A DNA stretch of 64,000 bases from Prunella strophiata (taxonomy: Eukaryota; Chordata; Aves; Passeriformes; Prunellidae): assembly GCA_036583965.1 (NCBI GenBank), contig JAZBQD010000014.1:47621126-47685125 (forward strand), written 5' to 3'. Of this stretch, positions 29,201 through 44,200 are shown piece after piece. The notes under the pieces are model-generated. The model had not been told where the DNA came from. It did no database searches and saw nothing but the letters and a program-made list of their open reading frames with translations. Numbering within the stretch: the stretch's first letter is position 1; the number at the start of each line of letters is the position of its first letter. A program made the translations under genes and the position numbers.

Positions 29201-32200
29201 GACAGCAAAGATGCTGTGAGGTCATGCAGGAAGAAAGTTAGAAGGCCCAAAACCTAATTAGAACTTAATCTGGCTACTGCTGTAAAAGAAAATGAAAAAT
29301 GTTTCTATAAACAAATCAGCAACAAAAAGAGGGCTAAGGAGAATCTCCCTGTTTGTTTTGGATGTGGGAGAAAACACAGTGACAAAGGATGAGGAAAAGG
29401 CTGAAGTACTTAATGCCTTCTTTGCCTCAGTCTTTAGGAGTAGTACCACTTTTTCCTTGGGTACCCAGCCACCTGACCTGGGAGACAGAACAGAATGAAG
29501 ACCTCACATTCCAAGGGAAATGGGCAGAGACCAGCTTTACCACTTAGACACACACAGCTTCATGAGGCCAGATGGGATGCACCTGAGGGCCCTGAGGGAG
29601 CTGGCAGAAGAGCTCACTGAGCCATCTTGAGTCATTTATCAGAAGTCCTGACTAACTGAGGAGGCCACAGTTACTGGAGCAAATGTGATGCCCATGTACA
29701 AGGTGGGCCAGAAGGAAGATGGAGGAACTACAGGCCTGTCATCTTGACCCAGGTGACAGGACATGTCATGGAAAGTTAGTGCCAATTGCACCATCAACTG
29801 TCTCTTTCTTCTGGGAATTTAATAAAAACCTGAATTATATTGCAATGGCCATTATGACAGATAAGTGGATATGGCCACTGGTGGTCTCCCTTTGACAGGC
29901 TCATTCACTGTTAGCACAAAAAAATCTGCTATGAATTAGTGTGCAAGGAATAATTTTCAGTATTGGGATTCAGGATCAGGAGAACAAATAGCGAGTGATT
30001 AATGTGACCTGTCTTGGACACTTGAGTGTGTCCAAATGAACTGAATGATCTCTGTCTCTTATTCTTGACTCTGAAGAAAGTTTGGGGTGAATGTTGCAGG
30101 CCTCCCACGTGTACCTTCTCAGGAAGGTACACTGACCTCCCAGTGTGAAAATTTCCAAATAAACTCTTACTTTAAAAATCACATAAAAAAGACTTCCTTT
30201 AAAATTAATCGTTTTTCTGATTACCAGAGACTTTTATAATAAACAGTCAAAAAATGTGTCAAAGCATTTTGTTGAAACTGTCTACCCGAATTTGCTCTGC
30301 ATTGATGTCAAGCATAGAAAATTCCAAGGATTTTCTTTGCTAATGTCACTGAACACTGAGAGCAATCTTATAGTAGGAATTGGCCAATTTTGATACAACA
30401 TGAGGAAACATACTTTTTGTCTGACAAAACAAGAAGTTCTTTCAGAAATGTAGACAATCTGTAAGCAACTAATTTTCAAATTATAAAATCAAAATACATA
30501 GCACAATATATTATAGAAATCTAGCTGTTTTGATGTGTACCAAAACTCCATACATCATAATGCAATTTATTGCTTATAGTGTCATTTAAGCAGGGAAAGT
30601 TTTTGCTGTACTGAGGCTTCAAATAGCTTCCAGGCCTACATTAAAAGATAAGTTTATATATATACATACACACATAATTTCACAAAAATTCAACACAATG
30701 TTACTAAAGGTACAAATCACTTAAACTTGCACAATTATACAATATGCATACAATGATGATCTTACAATTCTATAGCACTGTGAAACTTGATGTATTCCAA
30801 AACCCTTTAAAAATACAGCTGATTCTACCATATCAAAAGCATGTTCTTGTCTTCAATTTAGATGTGGAAACACTGATATTTGGGTATGAAAATTCCTAGG
30901 TACCAGCAAACTAATTTATTTTGCAGGTGTCATATTGGTTCACATCTGTGTTATTCTGAGAAGTCCTTGTAAGCCACATAATTTCCAAACCTTGCATTCA
31001 TGATACATACATTTATGTATATGTACCTAGGAATTTAAATGCAAGTGGCTCATAAGGAACGAGAACAGAAATATTAAAAATAGCAGAATATAAAACACCA
31101 TCTTTCTCCACTTCTGAAATACAGCCAGCTTTGGACAAAAGATCAACAACCTTTAGCACAGCAAATGGTTAACTGGGAATAACCAGTGACAATGTAGTAC
31201 AGGAAGAGAATAATACAATTTCTAATTAAAACTGCAAGGAGCATTGAAGAAAGCAGGCTGTAATTAACGAAGTTAGCATTTGGCAAGGACACTGGGGTTA
31301 ACATTCTTCCTTTTGTATAAAGTGTCATGGGATCTTCAATGCCTGTGTGCAAAGACTGGAACAGGAGAATTTCCATTCATGGGGCTCAGTCCTGAAAGAT
31401 GCTCAACTTTGAAGCTTAGACCAATTATCAAAGCAAACTTCAGCTGGACTACCTGAGTGAATACACCTCACAGGCTCCTGTGACCTTGTGTCCAAGGGAA
31501 GTACTATGGAGGTCTCATCGAGAGAAGATTGCTGTGCTCAAGTACTTGGGTCTGAGCTGCTGTGCAGGCAGGATTGTGCAGCAAATACTAAGGGTTTATT
31601 AACAGCATGGATGACTAGCAATGGACAACTTTGATCACAATTTGCAGTCTCTAATGCCAAGTTTGGGGGGTTTTCATAAAGGCAAACATTACATGAAAGA
31701 CATTGCCTTACGAAAGGAAATTATGTGGTATTCCAAATCTTAGAGCATGATAGCTGTTGGTAAATATAATGCAATTTTAAGGAAGACTTCAAGCCAATAG
31801 CATTTCCATATCTTCCAAGAGAAGGATTCTGAATGCAGTAATAAAATGTATGAATACAGGTTGTCTGTGCCTATTCATTTGTAGTCCCTAAACAAGTCTA
31901 TGCCACAACAGTGTTCACTTGCACAATCACATATTATTTAAGTATTTTTCCACTTTGGCTAATCTTTGCATTATGCGTTTGCCTTACAGTAAAATTCAAG
32001 TCTGTAAGGATCATGGTTGTATCACAATCAGTGCTACACAGCTAGAACATAACAGCCCAACACTTTTCCAAAGCTAGAATTTTCTTAATTTGGGAATTCT
32101 GCTGAAAATGGCAATGCCTAGTCTGGACTAGAAAGCATTTCCTGGACAGTGAGTTCATTTAACATATGATTACATAATCTAGTTCATGAGCCAATAATGC

Positions 32201-35200
32201 TCTGTCTAAAATCAATTAGGTTTCACATCCCCAATATTTTTATTTGGAGTATGTTAAACAATTTGAATGATCACAAATTATTGTCAAAAAGCTTATCTTT
32301 TATTTCCATTTGTAGACAGATTTTATTTTGTTTTGTGTTCCTTTAAGACATATGTCATTGTTTAATGTCCCCCCCATGGTGACTACTGGGAGTGAACATA
32401 GCTCCCATGAGACTTTGCTTTGCTAATTTGGACAGGGCCATGATGCTTTAGACAGACTTCTCATGCAATGATATCTTCTAACAAGAGCCTCTCTGTACCT
32501 TTCCTGCTTTGAATTTGTTTTTCTGAAGGGTGGACACCTTTTTTTGCCTATAGGATTCAAAGACTTTTGTGCCCAGTGAATCCCACACTGGATATTTCCT
32601 CATGTCTCTTGGAAATCAGTCTCATGATGGATACTAAGATCATATTTATCTCCTTTATGCAGTCCCATCATTTTGATGGCTTATAGTTATCCTCTGAACA
32701 ACTAATGTAACCAGATCTTTTTCTGTCATCTCCAGTTAATGAGTTCTCAGCTTACTGCAGACATTCCTGTTATTAGTATTTAAATGAATGACCTTCCACT
32801 CAGTACTATTACATTCCTTCCATTTAGACCATTCTGTCATCACAGTCATATAATTCTTCCTCTATGATATCCTCATTCTTCTTTGTATTGGCAATACTTT
32901 TACTTTTGCTGCCTCAGTAAATTTCAGCAGTATTTTTTTGTTCCAAGATCACTAATGAAAATATTAAGTAAACTGAGATCAAGGATTGGTTATTGGTACA
33001 CTTCATTATATCTTTTTTATTTTAAATAGAAAAACTTTATTAATAGTCTCTTTAGCTTGCTCCTTAGCCTGAAACTAATTCTGTTTAGTTACTTTCTAAA
33101 TAACCTGTACTGCATTTTACTAAAATGTGTCCATACACAAGGTTGTCAATAGCAAACCTTGGATATGCAGGACTAGCTAAAAAATATTAATTCCAGTAGG
33201 AAACAGCTCTCCATACATCCAAAAGATGTCACTACTCAAGGATGATGGAGGGTGTGTATATCTTTAAAAAGCAGACATCTGACATTTTCTAGTTGACTAA
33301 AATGGCTAAACCCTAGAATATCAAGAGCTCTTCATCAGAGGTATCTGGACTGTCCTGGTATGCCAAAACAGTTCATCAGCTTGCCTGCTTTCCCTTGAGG
33401 AACCTGCAAACAGACAGCAGGATAGACTGTCCTGTTATCCAGCTGCCATTTCTCCAAGGGGCTCACTTCCTCACAGTCACACTCACAAAGCCCAAGGGTG
33501 ATTAGAAAGGTCAGGATGTCCCCAGAGATGACAGAGGTCAGGACCAGACTGCCTCTACCACACATCTTCATTCTGCCTGCATCAGAAGTGCTCATGAAAA
33601 CAGGCAAGTGGGAAGCAAGTGGCAGGAATAGTTCTGCTAGCAGGAACTTTTTTTGCTACCCCTTTTTTGCTACCCTTTTTTTGCTACCCTTTTTTTTCCT
33701 TAATAACTGCAGACAAACCCACCAAGTGCCTGTTTCCTGCACTTACAGTGTGTGGCATGTTTCCACAGCAGGTGCTGTGCCATGCAGACCATTCTGAGGA
33801 TCACTGACCCTATTGCACAGGGGTCAGATGGCCTGCACTACACCTGCAGACTTGGCAAACTCAACAGGGAACCACAACACGTGTGACTTTACTTGTCACA
33901 AGAAGAGAGAGACTATGTAGCTGCCTAACCTGAAAGGTTGAGTACTGTATCTGCAAGAGAAAATTTGGTTTGGTTCTTGGTAAAAACTGGTACTTGCTCA
34001 GACTGCATCTAAAACAAAAGATCAGTGCAATATTTTATAATTTTCCACCCCTAAATATATCCAATTTAAATCCTGTTTTCACAAGTTTAATTGATAGCAA
34101 AACTTCAAGGAACAGTTTTGTAAAATGAGGCTACTTCTTCTTAGCCACAAAAAAATTTAGCACTCATCTATTTCAATGTGTTTATTGCTTAATCATTTTA
34201 ATTAAAGAAAAAAAACCCCACAAAAGTAGGAATTTTGCACAGTGTTTACATTATTATCCCATACATGCATCCCAAATACAAAAATCTCAATATGAAATTG
34301 TGTCCACAGTTCATTTCACATAAGTCATAAAAGTTTGTGCTTGTGATCCTGGGGTACCAAACATAAAAACACAGTTGGTTGCTTGTCATGCATTTACAAT
34401 TTATTCATGACAGGGTAAAAAAACCCTTTTTCAATCTCTCAAGTTCACATATTGACCTCAAAATGTGCACTGAATTTGGCCAAATAGTGAGTCAATCAAT
34501 AAATGTATATTAACACATATTAACAAATCCATTTTCTAAATAACAATACCTGGTACAATGGGTGTTTGCAGGTTTTGACAAGGGGAAAACTGGAACAGTT
34601 CTTGTATCTTCAATGTGTGTTTTAATAAATTGTGACCTTTCATCATTTCAAATTTATTGCAGAGAGGATGCATAAGCTTGTCAATACAAGTACTGTGCTG
34701 GAAAGACTAAGGTTCAGCTTTCTTTCTCCATTGCTGTGCTGCTTGAAGAAAGTTGAACATAAGCTGTGTTATCTTTTTTATTTGTAAGGATGTGTTTGCA
34801 CTATCAATTGCCAAAGAAGCTGTAGTATACTGTTCTCAGAATCTAGCAGATCCCCTATACAGCTAAATTTTCTTGGTCCTTTTGCAATTGCAATACAAAA
34901 TACTTATATTTGAGTACAAATGGTCTTCAGCAATAACAATTCAATAATGTTACAGTTCCTCTTTTTATTATGCAAAGAGACTAGCAGAAAATACTACCCT
35001 TCTCAGATTTGTTTTCATCTGAACAAATTGTATCCCCTTCTATATTTATCTTCAACATGTTTCATAATTACACAATCCTCAACCAGGGACTTAATGTTCA
35101 GATATATTATATCAGATATTATATATTATGCATGAAAACTGGTTCATTTTTTATCGTCCAATAATGATCATCAAGATGGTTCATTATTCATCAGAGAAAA

Positions 35201-38200
35201 ATGAACTCTCTGCATATTCCAGTCATAGTACATTTCTGCCCTGATCATATACTTAGAATTCCATTGTCTAGATAAATGTCTGATCAAATGTGACTAAGCA
35301 AAGGAATTTTCTGGAGAATCAACCCTTTGCATGACATATATGCTCTTTCAGGTACTACCTTTAATTGTATGGCTCTTTTTTACTTTTGATCACAAAATTA
35401 TCTGATCACAAAATTATCTGATCACAAAATTAACTGATCACAAAATTAACAGACACAGTCCAGAAGTTAAGGGATGCTGTGATAATGTCATCATCCAACT
35501 TGCAGCTGGAAATCAATTAATAAGAGTATTGCCCACTAAACCCCAAGTTCTGAAAACAAAAGATGCCAATTAAATGATATATCTGTTAGCTATTTTACTA
35601 TTATTTCACAAGTAACACCAGCTAATGCACTAATTCCTGGTTCTGCCTTACTTCAATTCTGTTGGATACAGCATGTAAATGCATACATAAAATCATTTAA
35701 ATTCTTCCTCTAAAAACAATGAAAAGCACAAAAAAAGTGGAAAAATTGAGGCTGAGGAAGAAGTGAAAAACACATCTATTTATATCATATACTCCAAATA
35801 TTTTATGCTTTATATTATGACCTCTGAGATATCATCTAACACCTAAGTCTCTGAATATATTGCAGTAAGATTTCTGTGTTCTAGTGTGTTCACATGGCTG
35901 TACCATGCAGAATTTCACTTTGGTTGAAAATCCTTTCTGTAGTTTTTGATTTCAGATAAATTCACAAATGCATATTTCTAGTGTAAATATAAATATATAT
36001 AAATATATATTTAAATATAGTGTAAATAGTCAGTTACTTAATAAACTACTTTAAACACATATAAAAACTCATTGAAGGCCTAGGCTGATCAAAAAGGAAG
36101 TTCTAAGATGATAATTAAAGTTGTACTTTTGGAAGTGTATTTATCAAAATGGACTTCAAGAAATCCTTGCTTTCCACAAGGTAGTTTTGTCTTGCAGTAA
36201 AAAGCTTGACTTCACCTGGAGAACAAAGTGGCCACTGTTGTTGCCTCTGAGCTCACCAGTCTTTTATTCAACCTATGTAAATGCCATTGACAGAAATTCA
36301 TAAAGTTTCTCTGCAGAAGGCATCATAACCTGTGTGCTGCAGACAGCAGTAAGCTAAATATAATCTTCTTTATGGCCTGCCATTTCCTAAGGACTTCAAG
36401 TCTTGCATTGCTGCATACAGAGAACAGCTCAAGATGCAGCAGAGGCTTTGGGATAAAAAAAAAAAAACTTCTTGGTGGCCGCAAACAGCAGGAATTTGCT
36501 GTCAGATCCTGCTGCAGAGGGGCTTGGAATTAATAAGGAAATGAATATTGGGAGAATTAGAAACCTATTTTAACTATCCTTTTCTCTTACTACTGTAAAA
36601 CAAATTTTAAGGTCTGAGTTAAAGAACATGTTTGTAAAAGGTATTTGCATACAAACAACTGTATATTTTTGAATGATACTTTCATTTCTTTCTGATTATC
36701 TTTTAGAAAGAGAAAACCAGAGAGGAAAAAAGAAAATTTCCCTTAGTTTCAGAGTTATGGAAACTTTACTACAGTTGCATGAAGATTGAGTCTTTTGGCT
36801 CCCTTTAGCCAGAGCTCTACCCCCAAAATAGAGAAGGATTAGTAGACATTGGTCTGTTAGCATGCCAGAGACAGAGCTGAGCTTTTTGGTCATTTTGCAC
36901 AGCTTTTGAATGCTGCAGCTGTGTAAAAGTAGATCACAGTTCTTCTCCTGACCCAAAATAATGCATGCTCTGTTCTGTGAAGACCTTTTCTACAGCATGT
37001 GGTAAATTGTGCAGGCAAGAGGGCTGTACACTGCCCATTTCCACCTCAAACTACTAAATTGTGTGAAATACCAAAAGCAAACCTTCATCTGACATTCGTA
37101 TGACATTCAAAACAGCAGTGGCAGTGATAACAAAAGATACTTCCAGCTGCAGGAAACAGGCCTGAGGAGTTCTGAATTTGTGCTTTTCAGAGTTAGTTTT
37201 TTTTGCAACTGAAGCAACTGAAAGACACAATTTCCTACCTAATACTTTTATAGTATTGAAGAGGAAGACAAAGAAAATATTTGCTCACCAGTTTTATTTT
37301 TGAGGCGTCTATTATTTCCTCAATAGCTACTGACTGTTCCTTCTCCTTCATTTTTCTTTTTCGTTAAACTTGTAAATGATACCAGAGAGTGCTAGACAGA
37401 AGTTTATATACTTAGGTGAACTTTGATTCTTCCTTGGACTTTAAGACTAATCTAGTGTAGAATGTGATTGACAAAGCATTTTCATTGATGTTATGCAGCC
37501 TTTTCAAGTTAGCCAACCTAAGCAAATGAGGTTGTTAATGTTTACTCTGGCCCTTTCTCTAAAATGGTTTTGAACTTTAGCAGATTTTATCAACTTATAA
37601 GGGTTGCCAAATTACATCAGTATTCACTAAATAAAAAGTACTCATGATTATGCAGTAGGGGGCTGCCTAGATCAGCAGTGCTATACTTCATGACTGAATA
37701 ATTGCAGCACTTGTTGAATAAAATACTTTGGAGCGTACCTACTTGAATTTCTTCCTTCTGTATGACTCCTGAGAATGGGACAGACAGCAGCTTTTGCAAT
37801 CCATCCAGGTGCTCACCATCCATATTTAACAAATAATTAATACAAACACAAATTATTAATGTCATGATGAGAAACCGTGACCTCAAAGACCTTGTAATAG
37901 CAGTAAGATTTTGCAGACAGGGTGAACTATGCTTTTACTAATAAATAACGTCTCCCTAAAATCAAATGCAGAGCTAACAGATTTAATCAGAACTTTATAC
38001 CAGATGCAGTTAATAGAATCATAAAAATTAAAGAAGGAAAACATCTATCTGTCCTGTCCTGATCTAACCTCTCCTCCATACCTGTATAACACAAGGTTTT
38101 TTCCAAATGCCAAAGGAGCAAAACAAATACAAGCAAGCCAGGCAGCCAGTGAGGATTTCTCCAGGCTCTTTTCCTGCAAGAGTGGCAAAAGTTAAGCAAT

Positions 38201-41200
38201 CCCACTGACTTGACTCCCAGGCAGACTGGAAATAAACAGTAGCTCCCAACCTTGGTAAAATAGTGAACTATATGAAATCAAAGTGAAGCAGTGAAGTCTC
38301 AGAAGATCCCTGAAGAGGTGACCCATTGCAAGGCACCACCTTTACAGGGTATTGCCACCTTTCCCCTGCCCAGCTGTTTCCCCAGTTCACAGCTGGCACA
38401 ACCCCTGACTTCCAGCATGCCCAGGTGCTCTGTCTTCCCTTCTCTGCTTCTGGCTTAATTCTTCTTTTCTCAACGTTCTTGCTGCTAAGGTCATTCAAGA
38501 GATAGTTCAAGAAAACATTTCTTAAATATTACAAATAAATCATGGTATCAGAGAATGTTAATAGGTTGGTATAGCCCTTAAAGATCATATAGTCCCAACC
38601 CTCCCTGCCATGGGCAGGGACACCTCCCACCAAACCAGGTTACTCAAGGCTTAATCAAGCCTGGCCTTGAACACTGCTGGGGTTGGGGCCTCCACAACTT
38701 CCCTGGCAATCTGTTCCAGTGTCTCACCACTCTCACAGTAAATAATTTCTTCCTACATCAACATGGAAACATTTTTTCCTTGGCTTTTTTTGGTACTGGA
38801 TGTGGAAAAAAAAAAATCAATGATAAGGTTTTCCATGAAGTAGCTTTCAATTTTCTTCCAATCTGAAAGGAACAAGGAACTGCTCCATTTAGTTTAGTCA
38901 TTAAGTATTGACTGCTCCAGCAACATGGAGCTGAACTGATTCAGCATACCAGCAGCTGGGCCTCTCCTGGTGGCTTTTTGAAATCTAATTTCATAGTACT
39001 GCTCTGCCTGAAGCATTGCTCTGCAACTACTTCTTAGCTCTCATTGCCAGCCATCTAAGTGCTACAGAGCCTGTCTCCCCAGGCTTCTTCAAAAAGAGTG
39101 CTGAAAGTTCATGTTTTCTTGTGCACCAGAAAAAGAGACAACTTAGAATCCTTGAAAATGTTCACAAGATTAAATTATTTTTCATGCTGGTCCCACCCAG
39201 GTCTGTGCAAGAGAGGCCCATGCCATTACAGAACATTAACTTCCTTTCACTTCATTCTCATTCCAAGCCAGTCAATCTCCTAATGCCTTTGCCATAAGTT
39301 TCAGTGGACTGCATGTCAAGTAGAGAGCATTATGCCAGTTGTATAGTGTTTATTTGGACTCCAACAGTTATTCCTGAATGAAAGTACTGGTAAATTGCTA
39401 ACTGTTTTCATACAGATCTCCACTGTGGTTGCTAGATTACTGGGTTTACTCATGAGTCCTAGGGTTGCATATGTATATTATCAAAACAAAACAACATTTA
39501 GTACAAAGAAGTGATTCATAAGATCACACACTGTTAAATCACACCTTGAAAAGCACAGAGATTCTATTTTTTAACTCCACTCTTTCCTCTCTTCACTGTG
39601 AATAATGCTCTCAACACCTGCTTTAATATGTTTCTATAATTTTTCTCTTTGCTGATATTAAAAGCAATGTAGAGCAGAGCTTTTTACTACCTGCCCTAAA
39701 CTATTAATGATGGTGTAATGTACACTTTGTTTTAACAGACCTAAACATCTACACTTCCTGTGTGCTGAACATTTGGAAATACTAATATACTTTAAATTCC
39801 CTACAGAATGTTAAATAGGCTGATAGGATTTTGAATTAGAATGAACTTCTGATAAAAATAAAAAGTATTTACTTTTCAAATGTCTGTCACCATATCTGAC
39901 CTACATGACAGTAGTTCACTTCTAAAACTCACTCATATATTATTTGTTTCATTTTTTAATGATTCTTATATGGTCAGGAACAAACCTGATGCTCCTAATA
40001 TGATACTTAGAGAAAAAATATTTTCTTATAATAAATACATACTGTGCTGTCTGTTAATTAAAATTTCATAAAACTAAATTATTGCAACAAGGAAAAATGA
40101 CTTTAAATTGGTGCTGTCTTTTTTTTTTAATTACCTTCTTACCTTCTCCATAATGAACAAACAGTTGTCATTAAATGATAGTTCATAAGAATAGTTATGA
40201 TTTTATTTCAGTTATGCTTTATGAACAAAGATATAATTTGGTTTACAAATTCTTTCAGAGGAATCAAGACCTCTTGCATGTAGGGAGGACCTAGTCTTAC
40301 ATTTTAACTGAACTTCTAAAAGATTGTTATAAAAAGTACGTTTCTGAACCATTAGGGTATTCTGAAGAGCAATAGAAACACAGCCAGAAAATTCTCTAGT
40401 TTAAGCAATTCTTAAGTGATCACCCAAAACCAGACAGTTTCATGAAATCATAAATTTGGGTCCAAACACAAGCCTGATAATCCACTCCTCAGAAACTGTA
40501 ATTATTTTAATGAGAGATGGAGGAATGTTCTTATTTTCACTTCTCTGATTCTACTAATGCATAACTGTAATTCATTAATTCAGGGTCAGACAATGAGCCT
40601 TTGAGCAATTATTCACATGAGTGGTCTCACAGAATTCAATGTCTTCATTTAATGTACCATTAAAATGGTACATGGGTGCATTTAACTAAAGTAAACATTA
40701 GTTCACTGCAACACACAACAGGTTGCACCTCAAAAAGTGGCAAGGTTACTCAGCCACTGAGTAAGCCATTGAGAACACTGAGACAGAAAAATGCTGTCCT
40801 GAATTTATCTTTTTCAAGAAAAGATTTTGCTGAAAAAAAAAAAAAAAACCTGAGCCTTTTACCACATTTTGAAAACAAAGTCCACTTCAGAATTTCAGAG
40901 ATTACTCCGCACAGTTTGCAAAATCAAGACAATCCCAAGTAAGGAAAGTCTAAAAAGAAATTCTAGAAATACTTAGGAATTATGCTGGAGAATTTTTAAG
41001 AGAAAGCCAATGAAAAATCAACCAGATACAGAGGCAACTCAGTCTCACCTGTAACCTCACTTACTCTATGTTTGTGTCAGCCACCACAGCAAGGCACCTT
41101 GTGCAGATGTCAGAGGTGCTATGGGTCCTTGCTGAAGTACAGCACAAACACAGCACAACTCAGGGAAATTAGATGTTCTCTCATTCTTGATCATGCCTCC

Positions 41201-44200
41201 TAGTCCAATACTCTTGTAATACATACATATTTGACTCAGACAAAGAAATTGCATTATGTTTAATGTGATAATGAAAAACTGGATATAAAAAAATTATTTT
41301 CTACCTGGGTCTCTATCTTTCTCTGTTGCACAGCTTATGACCAAAATTTTGCTGGCAGATTTAGAATGTTGCCCGAAAGATGGCTTAAAACCAAGTGGCA
41401 TGAGCTAAATGCCTGAGATCATATCCATTATCCATATGCCTAATTCTTTTGTATATTTTTAAACTACACAATGCTAGAAGAGAAGACAGCAGAAACAGAG
41501 ACATCACTCAATTTTCCTCACGCTGATGCAGTTTGCCTGCCTTGTTGAAGGCAGGCTTTATTTTGCCACAGTATTGAACAGAACAATTTGGAAATGTGTG
41601 CTACTCCCTGGCTTACCTGCTGATTTCCTTAGCACAAATGAAAATCCAAATACTATTACTTGTCCAAGAGGCGCTTCAAGAGTCCCAAATCTTTGCAAGT
41701 ACAATACCATCAAGGTCTAAAAGACATTGCATATTTCCTTCCTCATTGAGAGTAGGAGATTCAATAAATTTTAGAGACAAATGTCCTTCAAGGCTGAAGA
41801 TAAAGGCTAATGAACCTGGAATTAGGACAGATTATTATCATCCAATTTGAAAAGGTTTTGAGGGAGTATGACTTCAACCCAAAACCCAGAACTCATACCT
41901 CTCATCATCATCCCATGCTATCATACCTGAAATTATCCTCCCCTGCCTCACATTAATTTGAGCCAAAATATTAATTCACTCCCTGGGGACCATTTCTTTG
42001 CTATGTTCTGTACAGAGATATGTGTAAATCAGTGCAGCTGTATTAGTTCTGTAGCTCGCATGCAAATATCAGGTGTTCATGGAAATGTTAATTGGCATTA
42101 ATGCTGGACTGTACGGTGGGCAACATAGAAGAGCAGAGATCTTGTCTCCTGAGGTATTTTTGGAGCCAGTGAAATTCTGTGAGTCTGAAAGAGAGGTTCC
42201 TCCAGAGGGCAATAAAGAGCAAGCACCTGACTGTATTCTGACGTGCACTTGGTGGATTGTCAAAGCCTGTGAAAATCCTTCTGCCTTCAGCAGGGTGAAG
42301 GTTCCCCTTTGTCAGTGTACAGTCTAAAGCCCTGAGGACAAACACTTCTGGCCATCAGCTAGGGTAGAAAGGGCAATATACATCCTTCTGTGAAGTGCAT
42401 TACAGTTATTGATATGTATTACTTTCACAAATAACAACACCCTATGTGGTTTTGTGTCCAGAAAAGCTCCATCCTTCCTCTTCAAATATGTAACATATAT
42501 GGAAACATAAACAGCCTTTGTTAGTCCTCTCACATTTATTCACAAAGAGACATCATAAAATTAAAGTTTGTTACATTAATTCTTGTGAAGAAGTAACATT
42601 CCTTTTATTTTTCCTTGAAATTATTCAACTAAATGCAACTTGTCTGTATGAAAATCCAGAACTAGAGCCTTGCTTCAGGATAAGACACTGGAGAAACCAC
42701 TGTACCATAGGAACTATTATATGGGGATGTTTTGACTTTTTTTTAGTTGAGGTAGAAGGATCTTTAAGCAAGGATTTAAAAGCCCTTCTAGGGTCCAGAG
42801 ACTTTTTATCCCTATAATTTTTAGCACTGCACAGACATCAGTAACTCCAATGGATTATGCACCAGACATTTTGCTATGCTAGAACCCCATTGCTATTCAG
42901 ACCACTTAAAACAACTGTGTCTCACCACACTGGTGCCCTTTTCTTTAACAATTATTGACCAAAAGGCAATCAGCTGAAGAGAAAGGAGAACACTCCACTG
43001 ATCTCACTATTCCTTAGTCTCTGAACTGTGCTGTGCTTGAACCACTCAAAGAAGTTTTCTAGTATAAAAAGAAAGATGAAATTCAACAAAATACTTACAG
43101 TTCTTTGCATTAGTAAAGGAGTTTCAGAACAACCTATCCCTTCATCATTAAAATTTGATTCCATATTGATTATGTCTTCAATAACTTCTTCCATCTGATA
43201 AAATAATATTTTAAGACAAATCACTACAAATAATAATGGAAAAAAAGTTATTTTTAAAATACAGAGGAATTAATCTTGAATATCTATTACAGCAATAAAA
43301 CTGAATTGCAGAAGTTTATGTCTTACAATTCAAACACTTCTACACAATATTCACATTTTTTACTTCTTGTGAAAACAGCTGTGGTTTAGCAAGATACATC
43401 TTTCTCTTAAACACCAGCCCAGGCCCCTATTTTAATCCCTTATTGCAGCATCCACAATCAGATGACAGGAGTGCTTTGTTAAGCTGTAACTGTGACCTGT
43501 CCTCTTGATCAAATGTGTCATATCCACAGTGCATTGCTGCATTGGTGCAGGAAGACTGAAAGGAACCTGTGGTTCTGCAGCTGTATGAGTCACTCAAGGT
43601 TTGTTACATGCTGCCCTCTTGGGCAGGTAGAGGTTTTTTTTGTTTAGCAGTACACTGGATACTTTTCCAGACAGCCTTCTGGTCTCACTTTTTGATCTAA
43701 TCTGAGCCAAAAACTACTGAGGCAGATGGAATAGCTCAATAATTACTTGGGATGAAACAATGAGTACTTTGAAGGCCTATAGATACATATAGATTTAGAC
43801 AAAGTACAACGTGATTTTTCAATGGTATTATGGTCCTGGTTCCATTCATAATATAATTTTGGGAGAGATCCCATGATGAGCATGTCGCTTTTAACTCTAC
43901 TATCTGCAGCTCTTGGGAGCTGAAGGAACTGGAGATGGACCTGTGCAACAAAAATACATGTAGAATACATGTAGAATACACGCTCCCACAAAGACATGGG
44001 AGCTTTCAACACAGACTTTTAGGCCACACGGCCCAGTGCAGCTCATACATGCATTCCTCTCCCTCTCTAAAACCAGAGAACACAGAACTACTGTGCCAGG
44101 AGTTGTGCCTAGACTTATCTAGGAAAGCACCATCAGGGCCAAAAGGATACCAAGAAATGCTGGAAATTAAACAGTATGAAGGAGTTCATTTTACTGCACC

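Larger units (their letters stand above)
25365..43098 (-). other. TFEC: TFEC largest intron (17.7 kb)
   Basis: Bounded by GTAAGTAT and CCTCAAG. It contains a 41-T run (26225-26265), two adjacent CR1 pieces in opposite orientation (about 27893-28260 and 28431-29800), pyrimidine-rich tandem repeats (33648-33697), a 16-bp tandem repeat (35388-35451) and another CR1 fragment (38541-38770). The exons on either side are contiguous in the protein alignment, so no missing exon is expected. Confidence 0.88.

Noticed and set aside
35388..35451. CRISPR-like array
   Set aside because: The 16-bp units are directly adjacent with no spacers, in a vertebrate intron; it is a simple tandem repeat.
42073..42327. 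84-residue plus-strand open frame with overlapping minus-strand frame
   Set aside because: No family resemblance, and both strands are open by chance in a short stretch.
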